Source of the DNA: Marininema mesophilum | Lineage (GTDB): Bacteria; Bacillota; Bacilli; Thermoactinomycetales; DSM-45169 | Assembly: GCF_900106775.1 (NCBI RefSeq) | Contig: NZ_FNNQ01000021.1 | Coordinates: 1-37,728 of the forward strand | Length of the DNA: 37,728 bases | Direction: 5' to 3' | Part shown: positions 21,707 to 30,785 of the stretch, piece by piece | How positions within the stretch are numbered: position 1 is the first letter of the stretch | How the letters are laid out: the number at the start of each line of letters is the position of its first letter | Translations under genes and position numbers: made by a program | Notes under the pieces: generated by a model | What the model was told of the DNA's origin: nothing | Databases searched by the model: none | What the model saw: only the letters and a program-made list of their open reading frames with translations

Positions 21707-22175
21707 TTATCACTGGGTCAAGCAGATTCGTGGAAACCTTCTTAATTTTTGTAGTGAACTAGAGCCACAGGACTTCACTCGTCAATTAGACAACTTCGCT
21801 TCCCAGAGCATACAAGAGATACTCCTTCATATAGCCGATTGTTACCATGGTTGGCTTGGTTCGTTTGTCTTATTAAAAACACAGGAACCCTTCATCCCTA
21901 AGGAAAATAGGCACTCCTTTGGTATCGAAGAAATCAAGCAACATTTTGAGCATGGGGATACCTTTGTGGATGAAGTGCTGAAGGGGCCATTGGATGAGCC
22001 GCTTAAAAGGCCCATTCCTTGGAGAGCAGGAAGTGAACTTATAACAAGGACTCCTGGCCAATTATTGATGCATGCGGTCACTCATGAATTTCATCATAAG
22101 GGACAGATTGCAACGATAGCTCGCCAAATGGGTTATGGGCCACCCAATACAGACGTACTGGGAATTGAGGATTAA
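21693..22175 (+). CDS. DinB/YfiT-family four-helix-bundle protein
   Basis: 160 residues, the size of DinB-like metalloproteins. The metal-binding histidines expected of this fold are visible in LLHIADCYHGW near residue 50 and in MHAVTHEFHHKGQIATI near residue 130. Many members are thiol-dependent transferases or damage-inducible proteins; in bacillithiol-making bacteria some use bacillithiol, which fits ytxJ elsewhere in the window, but this is inference. AAAGGAGG stands at a good distance before the ATG, inside the end of the 39-codon gene. Confidence 0.85.
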   Translation: MNSHDYHWVKQIRGNLLNFCSELEPQDFTRQLDNFASQSIQEILLHIADCYHGWLGSFVLLKTQEPFIPKENRHSFGIEEIKQHFEHGDTFVDEVLKGPLDEPLKRPIPWRAGSELITRTPGQLLMHAVTHEFHHKGQIATIARQMGYGPPNTDVLGIED

Positions 22176-22187
22176 AGGTGTATTTTA

Positions 22188-23120
22188 TTAAAATAAACTT
22201 AACTGCACAGGAGCCTCCATAGTAGGTTCCTCACTTCCCTTCACACCCTTTACCCATCTGCGATTCCTTAGCTTTGTAGATAAACCAACCTCTTTAGCGA
22301 AATAGAACACCTTCATCTGTATCTCTTGTATAACCTCCTCAGGTGCATAGGCACCTTCATACATCCGAACGAGGCGAGGATAGACTCGAGGAAAGGAACG
22401 ATGCATTTGACGCAGAAACCAGTCCTTCACATCAGGCTTTAATCGTAAAACAGAAGGAATGAGAAACTGTGCATCATGTTCTGCGGCCTTTTGGATCACC
22501 TCTTCTAATTGCTCATCTGAATCTGTGATAAAAGGCATGATCGGTGCCAGGAAGATTCCTGCCATCACACCTGCCTGACTTAGTTTCTTCACTGTACGAA
22601 GACGTTGACGAGGATGGGGGGATGAGGGTTCAGTCTTTTTCCACACCTCTTCGGATAAGGTGCTTATGCTGATATTGATGGAATCAATCTTCATATCTTT
22701 TAATAGATCCACATCCCTGAGAATAAGTGGCGAGCGAGTTGTAATGCTTACAGGTACTCCATAATCACGAAGCACCTGTAAAATCTCTCGCGTGATTCTA
22801 AGCTTCCCTTCCAATTGCTGATAGGGATCTGTGACTGTACCGATAGCTATCCCTCCCCCCTTCCACCTTCCTCTTTTCAACTCCCCTCTTAAGACTTCCG
22901 CCGCATCCCGCTTAACAAAGATATTGTTACGAAAGCTATCATCGGTATGAAAGCCCAGCCAGGTATGCGTCTGACGCGCATAACAAAAGTGACAGCCATG
23001 ACCACATCCCCGATAGGGATTAATCGACCAGGAAAAGGGCATCCTCTCTTCCGTCACTGGGGTCAGAACGGAACGCGGACGAACAGGAAACCAACGCTCT
23101 GGTCCCACGCCATTGTTCAT
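22188..23120 (-). CDS. SPL-family radical SAM protein
   Basis: 310 residues. Radical SAM enzyme with the 4Fe-4S box GCGHGCHFCYAR (Cys-x3-Cys-x2-Cys) near residue 40, followed by the SAM-contacting GTVTDPYQ segment and a TIM-barrel body with SITTRSPLI and INISISTL. This matches the Rv2578c/SPL-like group related to spore photoproduct lyase, but it lacks the SplB C-terminal cysteine context I would expect, so repair of spore photoproduct is not assured. The end faces the DinB gene with 12 bases between the stop codons. The ATG has a ribosome site GGTGGAAAG. Confidence 0.87.
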   Translation of the reverse strand: MNNGVGPERWFPVRPRSVLTPVTEERMPFSWSINPYRGCGHGCHFCYARQTHTWLGFHTDDSFRNNIFVKRDAAEVLRGELKRGRWKGGGIAIGTVTDPYQQLEGKLRITREILQVLRDYGVPVSITTRSPLILRDVDLLKDMKIDSINISISTLSEEVWKKTEPSSPHPRQRLRTVKKLSQAGVMAGIFLAPIMPFITDSDEQLEEVIQKAAEHDAQFLIPSVLRLKPDVKDWFLRQMHRSFPRVYPRLVRMYEGAYAPEEVIQEIQMKVFYFAKEVGLSTKLRNRRWVKGVKGSEEPTMEAPVQLSLF

Positions 23121-23193
23121 CTTTCCACCTCCAACAAAAGCAAACGTTTGTTCTCGTTATTATATACCAACTAAGTATCATTGCCAACTATCA

Positions 23194-24591
23194 TCAAGAA
23201 GCTTCTTCCCCTCTCCCTCTTTTCCGCTTCATCAACTGATAACAAAGCGTAATTACCGCAATCAATGCCAGGCTAAAAATGAGACTAATCAAATGCTTTT
23301 TATCAAGAAAAATCCCTATGAGGACTAAGAGGATCAATAGACAGGAGAGGAGCGTTCGCAATGGATAGCCCCACATTGGATGACTCTTTTCTTGAGGTGG
23401 CCCGTTTTTTTTACGGTACTGATGATGGGTAAGCAAGATCCCCATCCAGAGAAGAACAAGATTGATTCCCGCAGAAGTGGACAAGAGCTCATAAACCACT
23501 TTCGGGAGAAAAAAAGAGATCCCAATTGCCAAGATAAGCCCTCCTGAACTTGCTAAAAGCGCACGAGTCGGTACCTCTCGTCTATTTTTCAATAGAAGCC
23601 CGCGAGGGGCATCTCCATCCTCTGCGAGGGATAAAAGTACACGAGTATCTGCAAACATCGCAGCTACCATTGTAGAGAAGGCAGCAGCTATCATGATCCC
23701 GTTTAATATCTCATCGGCATATGGGACGGATAACCGTGACAACACCGTAATCAGAGGACTCTGCTGTGGAGAGAGACTCCCTGTTGAGCCTGTCAAAATG
23801 ACTAAAGTAAGGGGGACAAAGTATAGAATAAAAAGCAGAATGACCACCCCACGGAATGCCCCTGGAATTTTTCCAGGTTCCTTCATTTCTCCCGAAGCCA
23901 ACCCTGTCGCTATAATTCCACCAAAGGTAAAGTAAATTAAGATTAATGCTGACCAAAGTCCCCTTACGCCATGGGGAAACCACTCGTCCTTCGTACGAGG
24001 GAGAAACTCCCCTCCCATTACCATCCCACCAGCTACTATCATCACAACTAAAACAAAACCAACGATCGCCGCAATTTTAACAACAGCAAACAAGGATTCC
24101 GCTTGGCCAAACTTTTCTGAGCCAAGCCAATTTAGTCCGAGAGCCAAGAGGGAGAAGACCGCCGATAGTAACCATAAGGGTATAGAAGGAAACCAACGTT
24201 GCGTAAACAGACCGAGGGCAGTTACTTCACTGGACATGATCAGCACTCCAGCTGTCCAATACAACCACCCTCCAACAAAGGCCACCCTTCTCCCTAGATA
24301 CTCACCAGCATAAGCACGAAAAGACCCTCCCTTTCCTGCTTCATCTGCCGCCATTTCTCCTAAAGCGGCAAAGATCGTACTTACTGAAAACCAGGCCAAC
24401 GCATAACCAAGTAACGTAGATGGTCCTGCCATATTAAATATGGTACCCGTAGCTAGGAAAAACCCTGCTCCTACTATTGAAGCAATCCCAATAAAGGTAA
24501 GCCTAGCTTGGGTCATCCCAGGTTCCTTCTCCGTCTGATGCTGTACATGGGGATGAACCGCTTTTTTCTTTTTATCAACTGTGTATCGCAA
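23194..24591 (-). CDS. APC-family amino acid permease
   Basis: 465 residues with 12 predicted membrane helices. The first helix shows the APC signature IGIASIVGAGFFLATGTIF, and the consensus region GEMAADEAGKGGSFRAYAGEYLGRR follows helix 2. It imports an amino acid or amine by proton symport at the cytoplasmic membrane; substrate not deducible. The N-terminus (VDKKKKAVHPHVQHQTEKE) is long, polar and histidine-containing, and the C-terminus is basic (KRKRGRGEE). It is divergent from the ornithine cyclodeaminase-like gene, so a linked amino acid pathway is possible. Confidence 0.88.
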   Translation of the reverse strand: MRYTVDKKKKAVHPHVQHQTEKEPGMTQARLTFIGIASIVGAGFFLATGTIFNMAGPSTLLGYALAWFSVSTIFAALGEMAADEAGKGGSFRAYAGEYLGRRVAFVGGWLYWTAGVLIMSSEVTALGLFTQRWFPSIPLWLLSAVFSLLALGLNWLGSEKFGQAESLFAVVKIAAIVGFVLVVMIVAGGMVMGGEFLPRTKDEWFPHGVRGLWSALILIYFTFGGIIATGLASGEMKEPGKIPGAFRGVVILLFILYFVPLTLVILTGSTGSLSPQQSPLITVLSRLSVPYADEILNGIMIAAAFSTMVAAMFADTRVLLSLAEDGDAPRGLLLKNRREVPTRALLASSGGLILAIGISFFLPKVVYELLSTSAGINLVLLWMGILLTHHQYRKKNGPPQEKSHPMWGYPLRTLLSCLLILLVLIGIFLDKKHLISLIFSLALIAVITLCYQLMKRKRGRGEEAS

Positions 24592-24667
24592 ACCAATCCA
24601 CTCCTGCTTTTTCTTCCTATCCTCCGCAGAAGGTAACTTTCCTATCCTATATAACTTGAAACTCTAT

Positions 24668-24696
24668 TTGAAAATATTCGTTTTACAAACTATAAT
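24668..24696 (+). promoter_or_regulatory. Sigma-A promoter of the ornithine cyclodeaminase-like gene
   Basis: TTGAAA (24668-24673), 17 bases, perfect TATAAT (24691-24696); about 20 bases of leader before the AAAGGAAG ribosome site region. Confidence 0.75.
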
Positions 24697-24720
24697 GATC
24701 TGAACAAAGGAAGTGGTTTC

Positions 24721-25707
24721 ATGCTGATTTTAAAAGAAAAAGAGATCCGCACTCATTTTCAAATGAGTGAAGGCATAGCTGATGTTGAAAAAGCGATAGA
24801 GTATCTCGCCCAAGGAACCCTTACTGATACACCACGCACCGTATTTTCAGTCGAAGAAAAAGAGGCGGGGTTCCTTTATATGCCCGCCTATGTCGCTCCA
24901 TCCCATTTTGCAGCGGTAAAGATCATTAGCGTTTTCCCCCATCGCACCAAAGAGAAAAAATCAGCCATCCAAGGCCTTACACTTCTCTCTGATGGTGAAA
25001 CTGGAGAACATCTTGCATTGATGGATGCGACTTGGCTTACCGTGATGAGAACCGGAGCACTTAGTGGTGTTGCAGCCAAACATCTAGCACGAGAAGATAG
25101 TCGCACCCTTGGAGTGATCGGGTGTGGTGCTCAGGCGCGGGGGCAAATCGAGGCAATGCTTAATGTTCGCCCCATTGAGAAGCTTTTGTTGTTTAATCGG
25201 AGAGCAGAAAAAGCTCACCAGTTAGCAAGTGAGATAGAGGTTCGACACAAGGGACGACTTGCCATTCACGTTGTGGAGGATCCCAATCAAGTCGCATCTC
25301 ACGTAGATATTCTGGTAACGAGTACAAACTCCCATAAACCTGTATATGATGATAGCTACATAAAACCAGGTACCCATGTAAGTGCTATCGGTTCATATCG
25401 ACCCGTTATGCAAGAAATTGACGAAGAAACCTTGAAACGAAGCAGTCGAATCGTTGTGGACACATTGGAAGGCGTATTAGAAGAAGCTGGCGATTTTCTC
25501 ATTCCTATCAAAAAAGGTAGCTTTTCACGTAATCAAATTGATGGAGAATTAACCGATATTGTTGCGGGTCGCATTTCTGGAAGGAAGACACCCTCAGAGA
25601 TTACCTTCTTTAAGTCAGTTGGCTTTTCTCTACTCGATGCTGTCATCTCCTATCCCGTCTGGAAACGGGCGCAAGCGGCTGGTGATGGCTTGCAAATAGA
25701 CTGGTGA
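24721..25707 (+). CDS. Ornithine cyclodeaminase / mu-crystallin family protein
   Basis: 328 residues with the usual OCD plan. The N-terminal substrate part contains RTVFSVEEKEAGFLYMPAYV and the basic-residue segment VKIISVFPHR; WLTVMRTGALSGVAAKHLAR leads into the NAD-binding Rossmann loop GVIGCGAQARGQIEAML near residue 140. Members include ornithine cyclodeaminase, alanine dehydrogenase and ketimine reductase; this sequence does not single out one. Cytoplasmic NAD(P)H enzyme. ATG with AAAGGAAG site. Divergent from an amino acid permease. Confidence 0.88.
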   Translation: MLILKEKEIRTHFQMSEGIADVEKAIEYLAQGTLTDTPRTVFSVEEKEAGFLYMPAYVAPSHFAAVKIISVFPHRTKEKKSAIQGLTLLSDGETGEHLALMDATWLTVMRTGALSGVAAKHLAREDSRTLGVIGCGAQARGQIEAMLNVRPIEKLLLFNRRAEKAHQLASEIEVRHKGRLAIHVVEDPNQVASHVDILVTSTNSHKPVYDDSYIKPGTHVSAIGSYRPVMQEIDEETLKRSSRIVVDTLEGVLEEAGDFLIPIKKGSFSRNQIDGELTDIVAGRISGRKTPSEITFFKSVGFSLLDAVISYPVWKRAQAAGDGLQIDW

Positions 25708-25801
25708 ATTTCTTAACCTTTTCACTGATTTTTGGTTTTGAACTCGAGAAAAAGTGGTAATTTACGAACGTGGCTATTATTACTCGATAGGAGGAAGGGT
25801 C

Positions 25802-26323
25802 TTGAAAAGAAAATTAGTTGCTTTATTTGCTGTGGTAGCGGTGTTCGCCTGGGTTCCGCTTTCCCCCTTGTTTAACTCAACGGCTCATGCTGAAAGCACC
25901 GCCAAGACCGATGTGTTGAAACAAACCATGGAATTGGCTAAACAAGGAAAAGCGGTGAATAGTGGATCCTTCGGACTTCAGTCTAAAAAAAGTAGCATCC
26001 TAAAAAAATGGGGCAAGCCTGAATACCAGGACCAGTTCACACTCAATTACGACAAACACCAAGTCTCCTTTTACCTCGATAACCAAGGAATCGTAAAAAG
26101 CCTTGAAACCACGGATGCTAAACTCGTACCCGTCAGCCATGATCAGGTTGCGAAGACACTTGGGAAACCCTTTGAGTCGGATGCAGGTGCTGGACAATAT
26201 TACGAATCCTATCATGCTGGTAAAAACGATGTCACCTTCCATTGGACCAGTATGAAAAAACCAAATGGTGAACTGTCATTAACCTCAGTAAAAATTGAAA
26301 AAGCACCTAAGCACAAAAAATAA
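25802..26323 (+). CDS. Secreted YjgB-family protein (DUF4309)
   Basis: 173 residues from TTG 25802, chosen because GGAGGAAGG lies just before it; the frame is open to 25754 but without a ribosome site. Signal peptide KRKLVALFAVVAVFAWVPLSPLF with cleavage after TAHA. The mature part is a DUF4309 domain: SSILKKWGKPEYQDQ, YDKHQVSFYLDNQGIVKSLET and ENGYESY-like YYESYHAGKNDVTFHW. Function unknown; B. subtilis YjgB is of this kind. The product is exported. The C-terminus is lysine-rich. Single gene, terminated strongly. Confidence 0.85.
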   Translation: MKRKLVALFAVVAVFAWVPLSPLFNSTAHAESTAKTDVLKQTMELAKQGKAVNSGSFGLQSKKSSILKKWGKPEYQDQFTLNYDKHQVSFYLDNQGIVKSLETTDAKLVPVSHDQVAKTLGKPFESDAGAGQYYESYHAGKNDVTFHWTSMKKPNGELSLTSVKIEKAPKHKK

Positions 26324-26328
26324 AGGCA

Positions 26329-26356
26329 AAAAAACCCGCTATCGAGCGGGTTTTTT
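26329..26356. terminator. Bidirectional terminator
   Basis: AAAAAACCCGCT (26329-26340), loop ATCG, AGCGGGTTTTTT (26345-26356), between two convergent genes. Confidence 0.92.
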
Positions 26357-26386
26357 GCAACGAAGTTAACTAGCCTTTTGAACAAC

Positions 26387-27328
26387 CTACTGTTCGTCTT
26401 TCATAACTTCATGTATATGCATCAACGCCCTGGCCGCTAGACTTAGGTAACGATCCCTCAAATAGACAAATACCAACGTTCTTGTAGCATATGGACGGAT
26501 CGGTAAATAAATCGGAGTGAGATCCTCGCTCCCCCTGCGTACAACCATCGCAGGGATGATAGTAACACCCAAGCCATGGGCAACAAGGGATTGTGCAGTC
26601 TCAATACTGCTAGTTTCAAAGGAAATTTTTGGTTGAAAACCACTTTCCGCACATAATTCCATGACTACACGGCGAAAACCGTATCCTTTTTTCAGCAAAA
26701 TAAAAGGAGCCTCCGCAAACAAAGAGAGAGGGACTGCCTCTAAGTCCGTCCTATATTCCTTCCGTTTTGCAACCAGGGCACGGAAACCCTCTGACATCCA
26801 TTTTTGCTCCGTCGGAGGGATTGCCAATAGCAAAGGTTCTGTCGCCAATGGTTGAGAGGCTAAACATGGATCTTCAATAGGTAAGGAAAGAATAGATATA
26901 TCTACCATTCCCTTTGCTGTTAGATCCTCTAATTTTTCTGGTGATTCCTCAATCAGACGGACACGCACATGTGGGTAAACCTCCGCAAATTTCCGTAAGA
27001 GAGGCGGCAATACATGCCCTCCTGTAATCGCAGGTGCACCGATGATTAATTCTCTCCCTATTCCCTCACTACGCTCACTCATCTCTTGTTCTAGATCATC
27101 CCGCATCCGCAAGATATTCTTTGCATGTTCTAAAAAACGCATCCCGTCAGGAGTAGGTACGATCCCGCCCTGCTCACGGTGAAACAGCAGTACCCCCAAT
27201 CTTTCCTCCAGCTTCTTAACCTGTTGACTCAAGGATGGCTGTGAAATATGTAAGTGCGCAGCGGCACGTGTAAAGCTTTTTTGTCGATACACCTCAATTG
27301 CATACTCCAACAAACGCATTTCTAACAT
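26387..27328 (-). CDS. LysR-family regulator divergent from leuCD
   Basis: 313 residues: helix-turn-helix SFTRAAAHLHISQPSLSQQVKKLE near residues 17-40, wing LLFHREQGGIVPT, then the effector domain with GAPAITGGHVLPPLLRKF and GLGVTIIP close to the end. ATG 27328 follows GGAGATG by a good distance; ATG codons further up lack a site. It is transcribed away from leuC, and a dyad with LysR spacing lies 12 bases before its start codon. I infer control of leuCD and of itself, with an intermediate of leucine synthesis as possible effector. Confidence 0.88.
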   Translation of the reverse strand: MLEMRLLEYAIEVYRQKSFTRAAAHLHISQPSLSQQVKKLEERLGVLLFHREQGGIVPTPDGMRFLEHAKNILRMRDDLEQEMSERSEGIGRELIIGAPAITGGHVLPPLLRKFAEVYPHVRVRLIEESPEKLEDLTAKGMVDISILSLPIEDPCLASQPLATEPLLLAIPPTEQKWMSEGFRALVAKRKEYRTDLEAVPLSLFAEAPFILLKKGYGFRRVVMELCAESGFQPKISFETSSIETAQSLVAHGLGVTIIPAMVVRRGSEDLTPIYLPIRPYATRTLVFVYLRDRYLSLAARALMHIHEVMKDEQ

Positions 27329-27340
27329 AAAATCATCTCC

Positions 27341-27355
27341 ATAGTTTAAACCTAT
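27341..27355 (+). promoter_or_regulatory. Probable LysR operator (ATAG-N7-CTAT)
   Basis: A perfect T-N11-A type dyad, ATAG TTTAAAC CTAT. Its centre (27348) is 65 bases before the predicted start of the leuC transcript (about 27413), the classical place of the LysR recognition site, and it also covers the regulator's own promoter region. Confidence 0.6.
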
Positions 27356-27377
27356 CGATTCCATTCATTATATATCT

Positions 27378-27406
27378 TCGACAAATAGCCTGCCATCCAG
27401 TAGGAT
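27378..27406 (+). promoter_or_regulatory. Probable sigma-A promoter of leuCD
   Basis: TCGACA (27378-27383), 17 bases, TAGGAT (27401-27406), a weak -10 as expected for an activator-dependent promoter. A perfect inverted repeat CCATCC-AGTA-GGATGG (27393-27408) covers the -10. Confidence 0.5.
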
Positions 27407-27439
27407 GGTGATACATAGTAAACCTGGAGGTGAAGACAA

Positions 27440-28852
27440 GTGAAACCACGCACATTATTTGAGAAAGTGTGGGATCGGCACGTCATCGAGCAGGAGGAGG
27501 GGAAACCTGCTATTCTTTATATCGATTTACACTTGGTTCATGAGGTAACCTCCCCCCAAGCCTTTGATGGCCTAAGACTCCATGGACGAGCCCTTCGCCG
27601 CCCAGACCTGACCGTCGCTACCATGGATCATAACGTCCCCACTACCAACCGCTCTCTTCCAATAGCTGATGCGACCTCGGCCGCACAGATAGATGCCCTA
27701 GTTAAAAACTGCAAGGAGTTTGGGGTTCAACTATACGATCTTCACAGTCCCCAACAGGGAATCGTTCATGTGATTGGACCTGAATTGGGACTTACTCTCC
27801 CTGGAAAAACCATTGTGTGTGGAGATAGTCACACCTCTACCCACGGTGCCTTTGGAGCTCTCGCCTTTGGGATTGGTACCTCAGAAGTGGAACATGTCCT
27901 GGCCACCCAGTGTCTCCAACAACAAAAGCCCCGGACGATGGAAGTACGCATCGAAGGAAAGCTCTTGCCTGGGTTAACGGCAAAGGATATCATCCTTGCT
28001 GTAATCGCCAAGATCGGTACAGCGGGGGCAACGGGTACTGTCATCGAGTACACAGGAGAAGCCATTCGCAACCTATCGATGGAGGAACGAATGACGATTT
28101 GTAACATGTCCATCGAAGCAGGTGCTCGGGCTGGCATGATCGCTCCCGATGAAACTACTTTTGCTTATCTTGAGGGAAAGCCGGAAGCCCCAACAGGAAA
28201 GCACTTTGCAGAAGCAAAGGAAGACTGGCGGAAGTTGGCAACGGATGATGGAGCCAGTTACGATCAGCAAGTAATCCTAAATACTGCGGACATTGCCCCC
28301 CAAGTAACCTGGGGAACCAGTCCAGGTATGGGTACAGAAATCACAAGCCGCGTTCCGGGCCCTGAAGAATTCTCCACTGAGAGCGAGCAGAAGTCGACCC
28401 GTCGTGCTCTAGAATATATGGGGCTAATCCCTGGTACACCCATCACTGATATTGAAGTGGATCGTGTGTTTATCGGCTCTTGTACAAACTCCCGTCTGGA
28501 GGATCTGCGCGCCGCAGCCCGGGTGATTAAAAATCGTCAGGTCTCTTCTCATGTAAAAGCCATGGTTGTACCCGGTTCCCAGCAAGTAAAACTAGCTGCA
28601 GAGGAAGAGGGGCTCCATCAAATCTTCTTAGATGCTGGCTTTGAGTGGAGAGAGTCAGGATGTAGTATGTGCCTTGCTATGAACGCAGACACTCTAGCGG
28701 ATAAAGAGCGTTGTGCTTCCACTTCTAACCGCAATTTTGAAGGACGTCAAGGACGTGGCGGACGCACCCATTTGGTCAGCCCTATGATGGCTGCAGCAGC
28801 CGCTATCGAAGGTCATTTCGTAGATATCCGACAATGGGAATTTATCGACTAA
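27440..28852 (+). CDS. leuC: 3-isopropylmalate dehydratase large subunit
   Basis: 470 residues, normal for LeuC. It isomerises 2- to 3-isopropylmalate in leucine synthesis as a heterodimer with LeuD. The three 4Fe-4S cluster ligands are C348 (GSCTNSR), C408 and C411 (SGCSMCLAMN). Other marks are VWDRHVI at the start, ATMDHNVPT, CGDSHTSTHGAFG and FEGRQGRGGRTHL before the end. GTG start with GGAGGTGAAG site. leuA and leuB are not adjacent, and the closest relative of LeuB in the window (1003-2085) is atypical. Confidence 0.97.
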   Translation: MKPRTLFEKVWDRHVIEQEEGKPAILYIDLHLVHEVTSPQAFDGLRLHGRALRRPDLTVATMDHNVPTTNRSLPIADATSAAQIDALVKNCKEFGVQLYDLHSPQQGIVHVIGPELGLTLPGKTIVCGDSHTSTHGAFGALAFGIGTSEVEHVLATQCLQQQKPRTMEVRIEGKLLPGLTAKDIILAVIAKIGTAGATGTVIEYTGEAIRNLSMEERMTICNMSIEAGARAGMIAPDETTFAYLEGKPEAPTGKHFAEAKEDWRKLATDDGASYDQQVILNTADIAPQVTWGTSPGMGTEITSRVPGPEEFSTESEQKSTRRALEYMGLIPGTPITDIEVDRVFIGSCTNSRLEDLRAAARVIKNRQVSSHVKAMVVPGSQQVKLAAEEEGLHQIFLDAGFEWRESGCSMCLAMNADTLADKERCASTSNRNFEGRQGRGGRTHLVSPMMAAAAAIEGHFVDIRQWEFID

Positions 28853-28865
28853 GGAGGACAACCCA

Positions 28866-29486
28866 GTGGAACCGATTCGTCAACACACAGGAAAGGTGGC
28901 TCCTCTTGACCGAGCCAATGTAGATACTGATCAGATCATCCCCAAGCAGTTTTTAAAACGAATCGAACGAACGGGGTTCGGCCAATTTCTTTTTTATAAC
29001 TGGCGCTTTGATAAAGACGGAAACCCCGACCCTACTTTTGAATTGAATCAACCCCAGTATCAAGATGCATCCATCCTTGTGACAGGTCCTAACTTTGGGT
29101 GTGGTTCCTCCAGAGAACATGCTCCTTGGGCGTTACTCGATGATGGTTATCGTGTCATCATCGCATCCAGCTATGCGGATATTTTTTACAACAATTGTTT
29201 TAAGAATGGCATTCTTCCCGTCATTCTCCCTGAGGAAACCGTGAATAACCTTCTCTCACGCATGGAAGCAGGTTACACACATAACCTCACTGTCGATTTA
29301 GAACAATGTGTCATTACCGATCAAGCAGGCTTTAAGGCTGGATTTGAAGTAGATCCTTATCGCCGCCACTGCTTACTCAATGGCCTAGATGACATTGCTA
29401 TAACACTGCAAAAAGAAGAACAGATCGAAATGTATGAACGGGATCGTCCTGATTGGTACAAAACAGCAGTAGAAAAGAAATACTGA
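28866..29486 (+). CDS. leuD: 3-isopropylmalate dehydratase small subunit
   Basis: 206 residues, typical LeuD. Substrate-selecting swivel domain: LDRANVDTDQIIPKQFLK at the start, then GPNFGCGSSREHAPWAL, the loop that reads the substrate tail, and SYADIFYNNCFKNGILP. It starts with GTG 13 bases after the leuC stop, behind AAGGAGG, so the two subunits are made together. No frameshift. The end KTAVEKKY is slightly longer than usual but of no clear meaning. Confidence 0.97.
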   Translation: MEPIRQHTGKVAPLDRANVDTDQIIPKQFLKRIERTGFGQFLFYNWRFDKDGNPDPTFELNQPQYQDASILVTGPNFGCGSSREHAPWALLDDGYRVIIASSYADIFYNNCFKNGILPVILPEETVNNLLSRMEAGYTHNLTVDLEQCVITDQAGFKAGFEVDPYRRHCLLNGLDDIAITLQKEEQIEMYERDRPDWYKTAVEKKY

Positions 29487-29594
29487 TCCTCTCGTCTTCC
29501 TAATAAATGTTTCTTGACCCTTGGTAATTCCTATCGTAATCTTTGTAAGAGAAAGCATTTCAGAAGGCGAAAATCATGGTATCTCTCTCCATAG

Positions 29595-29650
29595 AAAACT
29601 CCTTTGTGGCAGTTGGACTTCAAAAAATCCATTGTACACCTAGGAGTTTT
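29595..29650 (+). terminator. Probable terminator of leuCD
   Basis: AAAACTCCT (29595-29603) pairs with AGGAGTTTT (29642-29650) around a 38-base loop that contains minor pairing. The long loop lowers confidence. It lies 108 bases after leuD. Confidence 0.5.
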
Positions 29651-29769
29651 CCTAATTTCTTAACGTTGGCTCCTTCACTCCTGTGCCTCCTCACGTATTA
29701 TTGAGAATAGAGATGGTAACATCCCCGCATGTTAACAAAGAGACAATTATAAAGGAAGGAAAGAACCCA

Positions 29770-30621
29770 ATGGTCACAGATATTCAATCCTCATCAGCTA
29801 TGTGCTGGAGCGAGTATGCCCCCTTAAAACGAGTGATTCTCTGTCCACCTCAATACCTACGTATCGATGCACCGATCAATCATGTCCAAACAAGGTACTT
29901 CGAAGACGGGATTGACAATCAACTAGCTATGGCACAGCACCAGGAATTAGTGAACACATTAAGGGGATTCGGCATTGATGTTATCTTACTGAAGCCGGAG
30001 GAAAACTACCCCGATCAAGTTTTCACCCGTGATATCGGCTTTACCCTAGGCCACCACCTGTTTGTCTCTCAAATGGAAGAAAACATTCGTAAAGGTGAGG
30101 AAAAGATCCTTACCAATTGGCTTGTAAATCATTACACCCCCTTCCAACCGATCCGCTCTGGAAGCATTGAAGGTGGAGATGTCATGATTGATCGTGACAC
30201 GATATGGATCGGGAATAGTGGACGTACTTCTCATCAAGCAATGGCAGAACTTCAACAAGAGCTTCCCCAAATGGAAATCCTCCCACTCTCTGTACCCGTC
30301 AAATATCTCCATCTCGACTGTATTTTAAACATCCTCTCCCCCAATGAGGCCCTTATATTCCCCCCTGCTTTCGAGGAGGAAAGCCTTGCCCTACTTGCTA
30401 AACGCTATGAATTAATTGAAGTGGATGAAACAGAACAATTTACCCTTGGCACCAATATTCTCTCGATTGGTAATCGCACGGTATTAAGCTTACCCGTTAA
30501 TCCTCGTGTCAATAAAGCGTTACGTCACCGTGGATTTACGGTAGTAGAAGTGGATCTATCTGAGATCATCAAATCTGGAGGTTCCTTTCGCTGCTCCACT
30601 TTACCCCTCTTACGAGAATAA
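29770..30621 (+). CDS. DDAH/arginine-deiminase-superfamily amidinohydrolase
   Basis: 283 residues from ATG 29770, which follows AAAGGAAGG; upstream ATG codons in frame have no such site. Guanidine-modifying enzyme fold with YAPLKRVILCPP at the start, TRDIGF, the GSIEGGDV substrate-Asp loop (around residue 135), catalytic H181 in HLDC and nucleophile C275 in FRCSTLPLL. This places it with dimethylarginine dimethylaminohydrolase and YkgA-like proteins; cleavage of arginine or a modified arginine is likely, with the precise substrate unknown. The catalytic residues all stand at expected places. Gene stands alone, with a terminator after 100 bases. Confidence 0.88.
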   Translation: MVTDIQSSSAMCWSEYAPLKRVILCPPQYLRIDAPINHVQTRYFEDGIDNQLAMAQHQELVNTLRGFGIDVILLKPEENYPDQVFTRDIGFTLGHHLFVSQMEENIRKGEEKILTNWLVNHYTPFQPIRSGSIEGGDVMIDRDTIWIGNSGRTSHQAMAELQQELPQMEILPLSVPVKYLHLDCILNILSPNEALIFPPAFEEESLALLAKRYELIEVDETEQFTLGTNILSIGNRTVLSLPVNPRVNKALRHRGFTVVEVDLSEIIKSGGSFRCSTLPLLRE

Positions 30622-30724
30622 TCCAACAACCTCAACTTCCAATATAAGTAAATGAACGATCCTTTTCATGGTTGATAATTAATTGGCTGGATTACCGATC
30701 AGCTGATCCATTTATGTTCCCAAT

Positions 30725-30765
30725 AGAAAAGGCCTCAGCGATAAGTTATCACTGAGGCCTTTTCT
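30725..30765. terminator. Bidirectional terminator between convergent genes
   Basis: GAAAAGGCCTCAG pairs with CTGAGGCCTTTTC, with T runs outward in both directions. It serves both the amidinohydrolase and the permease. Confidence 0.9.
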
Positions 30766-30785
30766 TTTTTTGTCCGATTGTATCG

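Noticed and set aside
24592..24667. Search for a riboswitch or T-box before the permease and cyclodeaminase genes, and before leuC
   Set aside because: Leaders are too short and show no specifier-terminator structure.
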